NCBI GenBank assembly: GCA_031323845.1 | Contig: JAVIYP010000008.1 | Span: 1-64,000 of the forward strand | Length of the DNA stretch: 64,000 bases | Source: PUPG01 sp031323845 | GTDB lineage: Bacteria > Bacteroidota > Bacteroidia > Bacteroidales > UBA7960 | Direction of reading: 5' to 3' | The notes under the pieces: model-generated | The model's input: the letters and a program-made list of their open reading frames with translations, nothing else | What the model was told of the DNA's origin: nothing | Databases searched by the model: none | Translations under genes and position numbers: made by a program | Shown: positions 45,541 through 53,981 of the stretch, one piece after another | Layout of the letters: each line of letters begins with the position of its first letter | Numbering within the stretch: the stretch's first letter is position 1

Positions 45541-46899
45541 TTATTTACAACCGCAGTCGGTTTTGATCAGCTTTTTTTCTTGCAGGAAATTGCAGACAAG
45601 GGTGCAAAAGCTGGGATGTCCGATTTCCTGGAGTTCATAACCTACTTTGACAACAGGTTTTTTGATGTTAACCACCCGCGACAGGTCGATTGGAGTGCCA
45701 ATAACAACGGTATCGCAATCGGTGTTTGCTATGGTGGCTTCAAGGTCGGCGATCTGTTGTGCGCCGTAGCCCATGGCAGGCAACAAAATGCCAATATCAG
45801 GGTAAATCCTGAAGGTGTCCTTTAGTTTCCCGACAGCGAATGGTCTTGGATCGATAAATTCGGCGGCTCCGTATTTCTTTGCTGCCACCGTACCTGCTCC
45901 TATTTTCATATGGCCGTGGGTAAGGGTCGGGCCGTCTTCAACCACCAGAACGCGCTTGCCTTTGATCAGCTCAGGCTTGTCAACAGTAAGCGGTGAAGCA
46001 CCATCAATAACGATGGCGTTCGGATTGACGGCGGCGATGTTGTCGCGCACTGCCTGAATGCCTTCCGGGCCGGCACTGTCCATCTTATTGATCACCACGA
46101 TGTCTGCTATCCGCAATACGGTTTCGCCGGGATAGTAGTTGAGCTCATGCCCCGGGCGGTGCGGGTCAACCACAGTGACCATCAGGTCAGGTTTGTAAAA
46201 AGGAAAGTCGTTGTTGCCGCCATCCCAGAGAATCACATCAGCCTCTTTTTCAGCCTCCCTGAGAATAGCTTCATAATCAACACCGGCATAGATCACGTTT
46301 CCGCGGACCACATGCGGCTCATACTCTTCCATCTCTTCAATGGTGCAACGGTGTTTTTTGAGGTCTTCGATGGTAGCAAAGCGCTGGATTTTCTGGGCTA
46401 CAAGATCCCCGTAAGGCATTGGATGCCGTACGGCGACAACCTTGATGCCGTGATCCATCAGCACTTCAATGATGCGGCGTGACGTTTGACTCTTGCCACA
46501 GCCTGTGCGGACAGCACCCACGGCAATTACCGGCTTGGTGCTCCTGATCATGGTTTCCTTGGGCCCGATAAGCAGGAAATCGGCTCCGTTGGCATTGACA
46601 ACTGAGCCAATAGCCATAACCTCCTGGTAGGAAACATCACTGTAGGAAAAGGCGCAAACATCCACATCCAGCTCCCGGATCAAACGCGGCAACTCATCCT
46701 GCGCATAAATCGGAATACCGTCCGGATAAAGCTCCCCGGCCAGACCCGCAGGATATTTACGGTCGTCAATGTCCGGAATCTGAGCAGCAGTAAAAGCCAC
46801 AACATTGTAGTTCGCATTTTTCCGGTAATAGGTGTTGAAATTGTGGAAATCACGTCCGGCAGCACCAATAATGATAACATTCTTCCTTTTTTGTTCCAT
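45541..46899 (-). CDS. cyclic 2,3-diphosphoglycerate synthetase-like GTPase
   Basis: 452 residues. An N-terminal domain (to about 135) resembles a Rossmann-like fold with IIIGAAGRDFHNFN; a P-loop domain follows with VGAVRTGCGKSQTSR, then VILWDGGNNDFPFY as Walker B-like and VINKMDSA as an NKxD-type motif. This combination matches the archaeal cyclic 2,3-diphosphoglycerate synthetase family, whose bacterial members are widespread and uncharacterised. It has its own promoter (46940-46969) and terminator (45514-45534), so it is a single-gene unit. The actual product in this organism is unknown. Confidence 0.75.
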   Translation of the reverse strand: MEQKRKNVIIIGAAGRDFHNFNTYYRKNANYNVVAFTAAQIPDIDDRKYPAGLAGELYPDGIPIYAQDELPRLIRELDVDVCAFSYSDVSYQEVMAIGSVVNANGADFLLIGPKETMIRSTKPVIAVGAVRTGCGKSQTSRRIIEVLMDHGIKVVAVRHPMPYGDLVAQKIQRFATIEDLKKHRCTIEEMEEYEPHVVRGNVIYAGVDYEAILREAEKEADVILWDGGNNDFPFYKPDLMVTVVDPHRPGHELNYYPGETVLRIADIVVINKMDSAGPEGIQAVRDNIAAVNPNAIVIDGASPLTVDKPELIKGKRVLVVEDGPTLTHGHMKIGAGTVAAKKYGAAEFIDPRPFAVGKLKDTFRIYPDIGILLPAMGYGAQQIADLEATIANTDCDTVVIGTPIDLSRVVNIKKPVVKVGYELQEIGHPSFCTLVCNFLQEKKLIKTDCGCK

Positions 46900-46939
46900 A
46901 AAGTTTAGTTTGTGTTTATAATAATTGATAATTTTTGCA

Positions 46940-46969
46940 CAAATTTAATCCTTTCTCTTTTTGAAGCAA
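46940..46969 (-). promoter_or_regulatory. promoter of the GTPase gene
   Basis: On the minus strand: TTG at 46969-46967, a 19-base spacer, TAAATTTG at 46947-46940. Both elements fit the Bacteroidota form. The start codon is about 40 bases downstream. Confidence 0.7.
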
Positions 46970-47223
46970 CTTTTTTTGACTGATTTATTGAATATCAGCC
47001 CCCGCGTTGTTCAAAACCGGCCGTTCCACAATTAGTACTTGATCTAATATAAGGTTTATTAAGGCAATCTGTCCGGATATCCTGAATAATTTGTATATTC
47101 CTCTTGTTGGCAAACATCTTTTTTAATAATAAAAAAATTTACAAACTGAAGAGGGAAAGGAATGTCCGCCTCGCTGTTCTGCATTATTTTTACTTCTTTA
47201 TGATGTGGTGTAAAAAAATCATG

Positions 47224-47231
47224 TATATTTG
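47224..47231 (+). promoter_or_regulatory. possible -7 promoter box of the histidine kinase gene
   Basis: TATATTTG, matching TAnnTTTG, 86 bases upstream of the kinase ATG. No TTG at -33. The remaining gap 46900-47317 is AT-rich; apart from this box and the divergent promoter I see no feature in it. Confidence 0.4.
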
Positions 47232-47317
47232 CCTTTGGTTAAAATATAAGTAATTGATAACTAGGTATATATGTAGTTGTGTTGATGCTGCGTTAGCTGC
47301 CTTAAAATCTGGATCTT

Positions 47318-48541
47318 ATGAAAAGAATAGATGATCCTGTCAGATGCCGGGAGCTTATTGATGCTTATTTTGACTACTATAACGCCTATACGAGCAGACG
47401 GTGGGATGTGATGACGGAGTACATTTCAGGCGACATGACCATGTTCGGTACCGGTATTGATGAAGTGGCCTTTGACGGGGCGGCAACCCGTTCGTTTCTG
47501 CGCCGTGAATTTCAGCAGGCACCCCTTCCGATAACCTATAAAGTGCATTGTTCGGAAGTTTATGAAGTAAGTGAGGATGTAGTGGTGCTGATGCTCATCA
47601 TGGACATGCATTTACTCAGCAGGGATGAACCGATGGTGTTCAGTAATAATCGCACAACGGCCATTATGAAACGCGAAAAGAATGGTTGGAAGCTCGTGCA
47701 CGGCCACTGGTCGCAGCCCGACAAAGACATTGACGTTGGCGAAAGCGTACCTTACCGTTTGCTTATGGAGCGCAGCAGGCAGCTGGAGGAAAAAGTGCTG
47801 GAAAGAACCCGGAAGATCAAGGAGCAGCATGATGAATTGCTGAAGCTGAATCAGACCAAAGACAAGCTCTTTTCTTTGATTGCTCATGACCTGATAAGTC
47901 CCTTTCACACGATCATGGGTTTCTCGGAAATTTTGGAGGAACGCATTGGCCAGGAAAATTGCAGTCAGCGACAAATGGTTGGAATGATTCGCAGGCAGGC
48001 TCAATCGGCTTATGATCTATTAGAGAATTTGCTTGAATGGGCTAAATCTCAGACAGATGCGATTGCCAATCGTCCTGAACCGCTCCGGTTAAGTGACATA
48101 ATCAAAGAGGTGGTTCTGCAAACTTCTTTGCTGTCACATAAAAAGGAGACTGTGATTGAGGTGGCGGTTGAGGATACGCTGATGGTATTAGCCGACAAGC
48201 ACATGTTACAGGTAGTTTTGCGCAATTTGCTGAGCAATGCCATAAAATACACAGATAAGGGGGGCAAGGTAAAGTTTGCTGCATCAGTTGCAAACGGCAA
48301 GGTTCGAATATCCGTTCAGGATGATGGCATTGGCATGGATGGCAACAAACTGAACCTTCTTGCAGAAGGGGTTCCGATTGAATCAACCCTGGGCACAAAC
48401 AGTGAGAGGGGCAGTGGATTGGGCTTATTGCTGTGTGTCGAGTTTATCCGGAAAATGGGCGATGATTTAACGATCGTCAGCAAACTGGGGGAGGGCAGTT
48501 GTTTTAATTTTGCGATACCCCATCATCAGGAACAGGCATAA
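47318..48541 (+). CDS. soluble sensor histidine kinase with N-terminal NTF2-like domain
   Basis: 407 residues, no membrane segment. Residues 1 to about 140 look like a SnoaL/NTF2-type cone domain (DAYFDYYNAYTSRRWD, then WKLVHGHWSQPDKDI), a ligand pocket rather than a common sensor. A coiled linker (150-185) leads to the HisKA site with H190 in FSLIAHDLISPFH, and the ATPase domain has LRNLLSNAIKYTD, QDDGIGMD and SERGSGLGL. No response regulator is adjacent. It lies upstream of ssrA and the symporter operon. Its last codons form one arm of the terminator palindrome. Confidence 0.88.
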   Translation: MKRIDDPVRCRELIDAYFDYYNAYTSRRWDVMTEYISGDMTMFGTGIDEVAFDGAATRSFLRREFQQAPLPITYKVHCSEVYEVSEDVVVLMLIMDMHLLSRDEPMVFSNNRTTAIMKREKNGWKLVHGHWSQPDKDIDVGESVPYRLLMERSRQLEEKVLERTRKIKEQHDELLKLNQTKDKLFSLIAHDLISPFHTIMGFSEILEERIGQENCSQRQMVGMIRRQAQSAYDLLENLLEWAKSQTDAIANRPEPLRLSDIIKEVVLQTSLLSHKKETVIEVAVEDTLMVLADKHMLQVVLRNLLSNAIKYTDKGGKVKFAASVANGKVRISVQDDGIGMDGNKLNLLAEGVPIESTLGTNSERGSGLGLLLCVEFIRKMGDDLTIVSKLGEGSCFNFAIPHHQEQA

Positions 48542-48576
48542 AAAAAACCGGCCTAAGCCGGTTTTTTTTATGCCTG
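48533..48576. terminator. bidirectional terminator shared by the kinase gene and ssrA
   Basis: A perfect 20-base inverted repeat (48533-48552 and 48557-48576) around the loop CTAA: CAGGCATA, seven A, CCGGC on the left and the exact complement on the right. The core GC stem is followed by a T-run on both strands. The left arm includes the last codons and stop of the kinase, and the right arm reaches the CCA end of the tmRNA gene. Confidence 0.9.
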
Positions 48577-48949
48577 GTGGAGCTGGTGGGGTTCGAACCC
48601 ACGTCCAAACAAGCAGCAAGAATGCTTTCTACATGCTTATCCTTTAGTTGAGGTTTCGGTATTGCATTGGGAAAAGGCGACCCTTCACATTACCTGAGCC
48701 CTTATGTTTTTCGTCCATGCACCAGGGCCTTACATGGCTTAACCCGGCTTTTGATGATGTTTCCTTGGGGACGCGGCCGGATGTGGCTTCCCGGGAAACA
48801 AATGGCGTCTGACAGCTTCTGTCAGGCAGCCATTGCGTAGTTAGTGTTGCCGTTTATAGGCGATGTGACATGGGATTAACGAGCCATATTCACCACGCTC
48901 GACATGCTTACATCCCCACTCGACTTGCTGTCAAATCCAGATCAGCCCC
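48575..48949 (-). ncRNA. ssrA: transfer-messenger RNA
   Basis: 375 bases on the minus strand. The 5' end GGGGCTGATCTGGATTTGAC and the 3' end, a T-arm GGTTCGAACCCC followed by AGCTCCACCA, are diagnostic; GGGGCT pairs with AGCTCC as the acceptor stem. The tag frame lies at 48851-48822 and encodes GNTNYAMAA followed by TGA, close to known Bacteroidota tags such as GETNYALAA. tmRNA with SmpB frees stalled ribosomes and marks the product for proteolysis. A -7 box TATCTTTG sits at 48973-48966 and the terminator at 48533-48576. Confidence 0.97.
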
Positions 48950-48965
48950 ATGGGAATCTCAGGTG

Positions 48966-48973
48966 CAAAGATA
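48966..48973 (-). promoter_or_regulatory. -7 promoter box of ssrA
   Basis: Minus strand TATCTTTG, full match to TAnnTTTG, 16 bases upstream of the mature 5' end, so the precursor would carry a short 5' leader for RNase P to remove. Confidence 0.55.
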
Positions 48974-49243
48974 CAAAAACTTTGCCAGATATGAAATGGT
49001 ATAACATGAACTATTAATCATGTGACAGACCAGTGTCATGTCATCGCTGATTTGGCCAGCCCAATTCTTGATCTTTTTCCTCATCTCTGCAAAATAAAAT
49101 CTCTGCATGTCTAATGTTATGCGTGGTTTTTCTTTTTTGAGCTTAGAAAAAATCTCTGCGACTTAACCGATACTGTAACATTAACACGACACCAGAATAA
49201 ACTCAAATCGTTATGCCTGACCCTGATATATTTTTTTAAACAA

Positions 49244-49277
49244 TTGTTAAAATGAAATTAATTTTACTGTACATTTG
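49244..49277 (+). promoter_or_regulatory. possible promoter of the symporter operon
   Basis: TTG at 49244-49246, a 23-base spacer (slightly long), TACATTTG at 49270-49277. The first start codon is 129 bases downstream at 49406. The gap 48974-49405 is AT-rich and holds nothing else that I recognise. Confidence 0.5.
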
Positions 49278-49405
49278 TCAGTGATTGTTTTTTGGTTCTC
49301 AACAATAGTTTCTCTGATGGGTACTTTATGTTTTTCAATAGCAATAAGCTTCCCTATATCTTCCCTGAGTAATTATCCATACTATTCATTCCAAAAACAT
49401 TTTTC

Positions 49406-50158
49406 GTGAAAACAGAAGAATACAGGATTAGTTTTTTTAAGCCTACTACCTTGCAAGCTCTTAAAAACAGGAATCTGATACTAAAGTTGTTTATCATTTG
49501 GGCCGTTGCCATTTTTGGATTTCAGATACTGTTAAGGGTGCTGGAAGAGCCGGTGCCTGAGCAGGCATTGATCACCTTCAAGGCTGCATGGGAGAACATT
49601 GAGTCAGGCACTGCAACTGTTAATGATTATCAGAGAGCCGGGCAGTCAATGGTCCAGGTGATGGGTAAATCTACAATAGACCTTGAGGACTTTGCCGCTT
49701 TGAGTGATGTTACGGGCTGGGTGCTCTCACAAGTTTATCCCGAGTCAGAATTAGATGATCTTGAGCAAGACGTGCGACATCTGAATAGGTTGCGGGAACA
49801 AATTACATCTTTACGTGACACGGACTACTTAGCAGCTAAGGATGTTATTATCGGAAAAGCTGCGCCAGCACTCGACATAGGTGAGAATACACTGCTTGCT
49901 CAATTACTGGCCATTGGATTGGATGCAAACCTGAAACAAGTTTCAGACGAACATAAAAACAGGACTCCGGAAATAATGGAATTATACCTGGTACATAATC
50001 GTTCTGTACTCACCGATTATGTATTTCTTGGATTTCCGTTCCACTATTTCTATACGTCAATTTTTCTGCTGGTGTTTTTCGTAGGGCTTTGCTGGTATTA
50101 TTGTTACAGAACCGACAAGCTGCATGCGAAACTGAACTTTTTGGAAAAAGTTGATTAA
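49406..50158 (+). CDS. DUF4212-like symporter small subunit with a large insertion
   Basis: 250 residues with two membrane segments, about 24-43 (LILKLFIIWAVAIFGFQILL) and 214-233. The first segment and the second with its preceding GFPFHYFYTS and following YRTDKLHAKL look like the two halves of DUF4212, the roughly 80-residue small subunit next to VC_2705-type sodium:solute symporters. Here they are separated by about 160 residues (46-205), helical and acidic, which would face the periplasm. It is 43 bases upstream of the symporter gene, as DUF4212 usually is. The assignment is inference from the segment likeness and position. Confidence 0.65.
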   Translation: MKTEEYRISFFKPTTLQALKNRNLILKLFIIWAVAIFGFQILLRVLEEPVPEQALITFKAAWENIESGTATVNDYQRAGQSMVQVMGKSTIDLEDFAALSDVTGWVLSQVYPESELDDLEQDVRHLNRLREQITSLRDTDYLAAKDVIIGKAAPALDIGENTLLAQLLAIGLDANLKQVSDEHKNRTPEIMELYLVHNRSVLTDYVFLGFPFHYFYTSIFLLVFFVGLCWYYCYRTDKLHAKLNFLEKVD

Positions 50159-50201
50159 CCGGGCTACTATAATAATTACATACTTTTAGACTATTACTGA
50201 A

Positions 50202-51869
50202 ATGAAAAAAATATACTTACTCATACTGTTGTTTTTGCCGCTACTTGCCAATGCTTCAAATGATGTTACTCAGTTAGAAGGCAGTTTCAAGGTAGGCCCG
50301 GCAATTATCCTGATTTTCATTTTAACCCTGTTTGTTTTAGTCGGGATTTTCTTTCGGGCTAAAGACACTACTGACTATTATGCAGCGGGTCGCGGGGTTT
50401 CGCGTGTAGGCTCCGGCATGGCCATTGCTTCCAATTGGATGAGTGCCGCTTCATATCTTGGAATGGCCGCTTTGATGTATGGTGTGGGATATCACGGCTT
50501 GTCATATGTTGTTGGATGGACTGGTGGTTATGTCTTGCTGCTCATTTTGATGGCCGGGCAGATAAGAAGGTATGGAAAATATACCGCTGCTGATTTCATC
50601 GGCGACAGGTATTACTCACAAACTTTGCGTGCAATTACTGCTGTGATTGCCATTGTGATTTCAATAGCATATGCGGTTGGTCAGTTTGGCGGCATAGGGT
50701 TGATGTTTAAATGGGTGATGGGAATTGATTATATACCGGCAGTAATTATTGGAGGTTCGGTAGTGCTTGCCTACACACTGATATCAGGCATGTTGGGTGT
50801 TACCAAAAACATGCAGATTCAATATGTGATAATCATTACTTCATTCATGATACCTTTATTTATCCTGACAATGAAGTTTGATTATTTCTGGTTGTTGCCC
50901 CAAATTGGTTATGGTGCTGCAGTTCAGGACATTGTTGATGGTGTGCAAATAGCCGACAAGGCCGGACTGTATAACTCGCTGGGGCATCATTTCGCCATCG
51001 TACCCAGCCCGGAGTATGCCATGCCTTGGGATCCATCTACCGGGCAAACATTTTTTCAATGGATGGCTATTGCTTTTTCCCTGATGATAGGTACGGCAGG
51101 CCTCCCGCATGTTATTCAAAGGTTCTATGTTGTCCCAAAAGCACGTGATGCAAGATGGTCGGTAGTTTGGGGGCTGTTTTTCATTTGCCTGCTCTACTGG
51201 AGTGCTCCTGTATATTCGGCTTTTGGCAAGATATTGTCGTCAAGTCCGGAGGTTGGACGGCTGGCTCAAGACGCCATTGTTGTTTATACAGCACAGTTGG
51301 GTGATGTGAACCCGTTAATTGTCGGACTGCTTGCCGCCGGTGGCATTTCCGCCGCCTTTTCTACCACATCCGGTTTGCTCGTGGCAGGAGCTTCGGCATT
51401 TGCACACGACTTGTACGTGAAAGTGATCAACCCGCAGGCAAGACCAAAAACCCAAATGACCATTGCCCGGTTGAGCACCATTTTAATGGCAATCATTATT
51501 GCTGCTATTGCCATGGCCGACCTGGCATTGATTGCGCAATTGGTAGCCATTGCTTTTTCTATGGCCGGTTGTACTATTTTTCCGCTATTCCTCCTTGGTA
51601 TATGGTGGACAGGATCAAACAGGGCAGGCGCAAAGGCAGGACTTATTGTAGGAAGCATAGTCACGCTGATATCACTAACCTACCTGATTGGTGCAAGAGC
51701 CGGATGGGTGCTGCCTTACAACGAATTCATATCATACTATCTCGGTGCATGGTATTTTGCCTGGATAGGTGCACCACTGGCTATAGCAACAAATATTATC
51801 GTCTCAAAATACACAAAAGAGACACCACTTGAAATCCGGAAATTCTTAATCGAAAAAGTACACTCTTAA
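50202..51869 (+). CDS. sodium:solute symporter family protein (VC_2705/ActP-like)
   Basis: A 555-residue inner-membrane transporter of the SSS family with about 13 helices, preceded by a cleavable-looking signal (residues 1-18, ending ANAS). Key segments: DYYAAGRGVSRVGSGMAIASNWMSAASYLG (read in two parts: the AAGRGV and SNWMSAAS motifs), GTAGLPHVIQRFY, and AAGGISAAFSTTSGLL with the sodium-site serines and threonines. The closest known relatives move acetate and other short organic acids, but the solute here is not proven. It is followed after three bases by the TPR gene. Confidence 0.88.
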   Translation: MKKIYLLILLFLPLLANASNDVTQLEGSFKVGPAIILIFILTLFVLVGIFFRAKDTTDYYAAGRGVSRVGSGMAIASNWMSAASYLGMAALMYGVGYHGLSYVVGWTGGYVLLLILMAGQIRRYGKYTAADFIGDRYYSQTLRAITAVIAIVISIAYAVGQFGGIGLMFKWVMGIDYIPAVIIGGSVVLAYTLISGMLGVTKNMQIQYVIIITSFMIPLFILTMKFDYFWLLPQIGYGAAVQDIVDGVQIADKAGLYNSLGHHFAIVPSPEYAMPWDPSTGQTFFQWMAIAFSLMIGTAGLPHVIQRFYVVPKARDARWSVVWGLFFICLLYWSAPVYSAFGKILSSSPEVGRLAQDAIVVYTAQLGDVNPLIVGLLAAGGISAAFSTTSGLLVAGASAFAHDLYVKVINPQARPKTQMTIARLSTILMAIIIAAIAMADLALIAQLVAIAFSMAGCTIFPLFLLGIWWTGSNRAGAKAGLIVGSIVTLISLTYLIGARAGWVLPYNEFISYYLGAWYFAWIGAPLAIATNIIVSKYTKETPLEIRKFLIEKVHS

Positions 51870-51872
51870 GGC

Positions 51873-52631
51873 TTGAGTATCCTGACAATAAATAAAGGAA
51901 CAAAGATCATCACAGGCATAATGATTATCCTTGCCATCATTGGTTTTACCATTGCATGGGTGTATTATGGAACTATAAACAGATCTGCTGATCCGCGCGT
52001 AAAACCCGCCCAGATAATGTATGGCAGGTATAATGTATATATCGCTGAAAACAATCCCACCAAAGTGCTGGAATTGCTGGATAGTATACAAGATGTGTAT
52101 CTCGCCATTGCCCACTACAGAAACTCCTATGAAATGGGCGTAGTGCTCAATAACCGAGCTTCTGTTTTCCTCACCCTGGCACTTAATGATACTGTTAATG
52201 AAGAACGCAGGCAGCTCCATTTTTTGCTCGCAAAAAAGTATTTGGAACAAAGTATAGATTATTACACAGGTTGGATCGATAAGTTCGGAAATAAAGACGC
52301 AGGTGAAGTTTTTGACATAGTGCATGATTCATTTACAAACGACAGCTTACTCAAAAACAACAAATACCTTGATGCAATCATTAATAACAGAGTGAAAGAA
52401 ATAGCATCAGCCCAGGCAGAAACGCCTCGCAGGCTGTCTGTAAGCTATGCCAATATGGGTATTATTCACCGCCACCAAAACCAGTTGGATGAGGCTGTTA
52501 GTTACTATGTTAAAGCATTGGATCTGTGGAGTGAAAACCTTGCCGCAAAAAATAACCTGAATGTTTTACTTGGAGAACCCATTGAAAAACAAAGCTTTTT
52601 TAGAAAACTGTTTCCTCCTGACAAAAATTAA
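51873..52631 (+). CDS. membrane-anchored TPR protein in the symporter operon
   Basis: 252 residues starting at TTG 51873, three bases after the symporter stop. One membrane segment at about residues 12-31 (IITGIMIILAIIGFTIAWVYYG), then a helical domain outside the cytoplasm. A clear TPR lies near the C-terminus (YANMGIIHRHQNQLDEAVSYYVKALDLW, in two parts) and earlier helices may form further repeats. An ATG at 51921 would delete half of the membrane segment, so TTG is preferred. Function unknown; the tight spacing suggests it assists the symporter or links it to the porin. Confidence 0.7.
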   Translation: MSILTINKGTKIITGIMIILAIIGFTIAWVYYGTINRSADPRVKPAQIMYGRYNVYIAENNPTKVLELLDSIQDVYLAIAHYRNSYEMGVVLNNRASVFLTLALNDTVNEERRQLHFLLAKKYLEQSIDYYTGWIDKFGNKDAGEVFDIVHDSFTNDSLLKNNKYLDAIINNRVKEIASAQAETPRRLSVSYANMGIIHRHQNQLDEAVSYYVKALDLWSENLAAKNNLNVLLGEPIEKQSFFRKLFPPDKN

Positions 52632-52661
52632 AAGTATCAGATAATTATTAAACACCTATTT

Positions 52662-53969
52662 ATGAGAAAGTTAATTCTGGCTGTTGTTGTTATTATGTTT
52701 CTGCCTTATTTTATTTATGCTGATGATAATTCAGAAAACCGTTTTAAGATTACCTACGGAGGTTTCATAAAGAGCGATTTCTTTTATGATACGCGTCAAA
52801 CTGTAGCCGCGAGAGAGGGGCATTTTTTACTTTGGCCTCAGAGGCCTGAATATGACAACGAAAACAATGATATCAACAATGCTTCAAGCTTTAATTTCTT
52901 ATCCATCCAAACCCGCCTGAATTTTACCGTAACAGCGCCTGAATTTTTTGGTTTTAAAACCACCGGTCACGTTGAAGGTGCCTTTTTTGGGAATTCCAAC
53001 CCTGACATAAACGGTTTCAGACTGCGTCATGCATTCGTTAAATTTGATCGAAACCAGTCTGAACTGATGTTCGGACAGTATTGGAACCCGATGTTGCTGC
53101 CATTTTCTTTTCCTGATGTGGTTTCGTTCAATACGGGATGTCCGTTTCAACCTTTTTCACGAAATCCGCAAATCCGCATTACCCAAAAAGTTGGAAATTT
53201 CAGTTTTGTTGCAGCAGCACTGTCGCAACGCGATTTTGCCAATGTTGGCCCGGAAGGTGCCAGTTCCGTATATCTGCGCAATGCTGTAATGCCCGACCTG
53301 CACTTTCAAACACAATATAACGTAAAAAATACAGGCGGTGCATCACAACTTATGATTGGCGCCGGGTTGGCCTACAAAAAGATTCTGCCGGAGCTTTATA
53401 GCACAGTTAGTATTACCAACCCAAACAACCCTGATGAGATCATTTCAGAAAAATATATTACTGACTCCGGGGTGGAGGGCTTATCCTACATGTACTTTGC
53501 CAGGGTGGCTTTTACACCTGTCACCATTAAAATGCAATATCTTTTGGGGCAAAACCTTACAGACCTTTTACAAATTGGCGGATATGGCATCAGTAAAATA
53601 ACTGATCCAACAAGAGGCTTTGTGGAATATGCTCCCTTGCGCACCCAAACGTATTGGGCTGATATTCATACTAATGGCGACACATACCAGTTTGGACTTT
53701 TTCTTGCCCGTTCGGAGAACCTGGGCGCCACCAAAGACCTTGTAGCAGGTTCGACAACCACCGGATTCGGAAATGACATTAAAATACTCTACCGCATCTC
53801 TCCCCGGTTTATTATAAACTCAGGAAGGGCTCGTTTCGCAATCGAATGCGAATATACCGGCGCACATTTCGGAACTGTTGATACAAGCATCAACGAAAGA
53901 GGGGTGCCTGTTAATATTGAGGAAGTTGGAAATTTGCGGGTTGTACTTGGGGTTTACTTGTTTCTGTAG
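52662..53969 (+). CDS. outer-membrane porin-like beta-barrel (DcaP-like)
   Basis: 435 residues. Signal peptide 1-20 (ends IYA). The mature part begins with KITYGGFIKSDFFYDTRQT, and continues with alternating amphipathic strands (RLNFTVTAPEFFGFKTTGHVEG in pieces, FRLRHAFVKF, ELMFGQYWNPM) and ends LGVYLFL with a terminal aromatic, the form of 16-18-stranded porins such as DcaP. It lies 30 bases after the TPR gene, so uptake across both membranes would be encoded by one transcript. Confidence 0.75.
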   Translation: MRKLILAVVVIMFLPYFIYADDNSENRFKITYGGFIKSDFFYDTRQTVAAREGHFLLWPQRPEYDNENNDINNASSFNFLSIQTRLNFTVTAPEFFGFKTTGHVEGAFFGNSNPDINGFRLRHAFVKFDRNQSELMFGQYWNPMLLPFSFPDVVSFNTGCPFQPFSRNPQIRITQKVGNFSFVAAALSQRDFANVGPEGASSVYLRNAVMPDLHFQTQYNVKNTGGASQLMIGAGLAYKKILPELYSTVSITNPNNPDEIISEKYITDSGVEGLSYMYFARVAFTPVTIKMQYLLGQNLTDLLQIGGYGISKITDPTRGFVEYAPLRTQTYWADIHTNGDTYQFGLFLARSENLGATKDLVAGSTTTGFGNDIKILYRISPRFIINSGRARFAIECEYTGAHFGTVDTSINERGVPVNIEEVGNLRVVLGVYLFL

Positions 53970-53981
53970 AAGGAAGTTACT

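Noticed and set aside
48575..48620. tRNA gene suggested by the T-arm and CCA end
   Set aside because: The sequence continues into a full tmRNA with tag frame and the matching 5' acceptor half at 48949.
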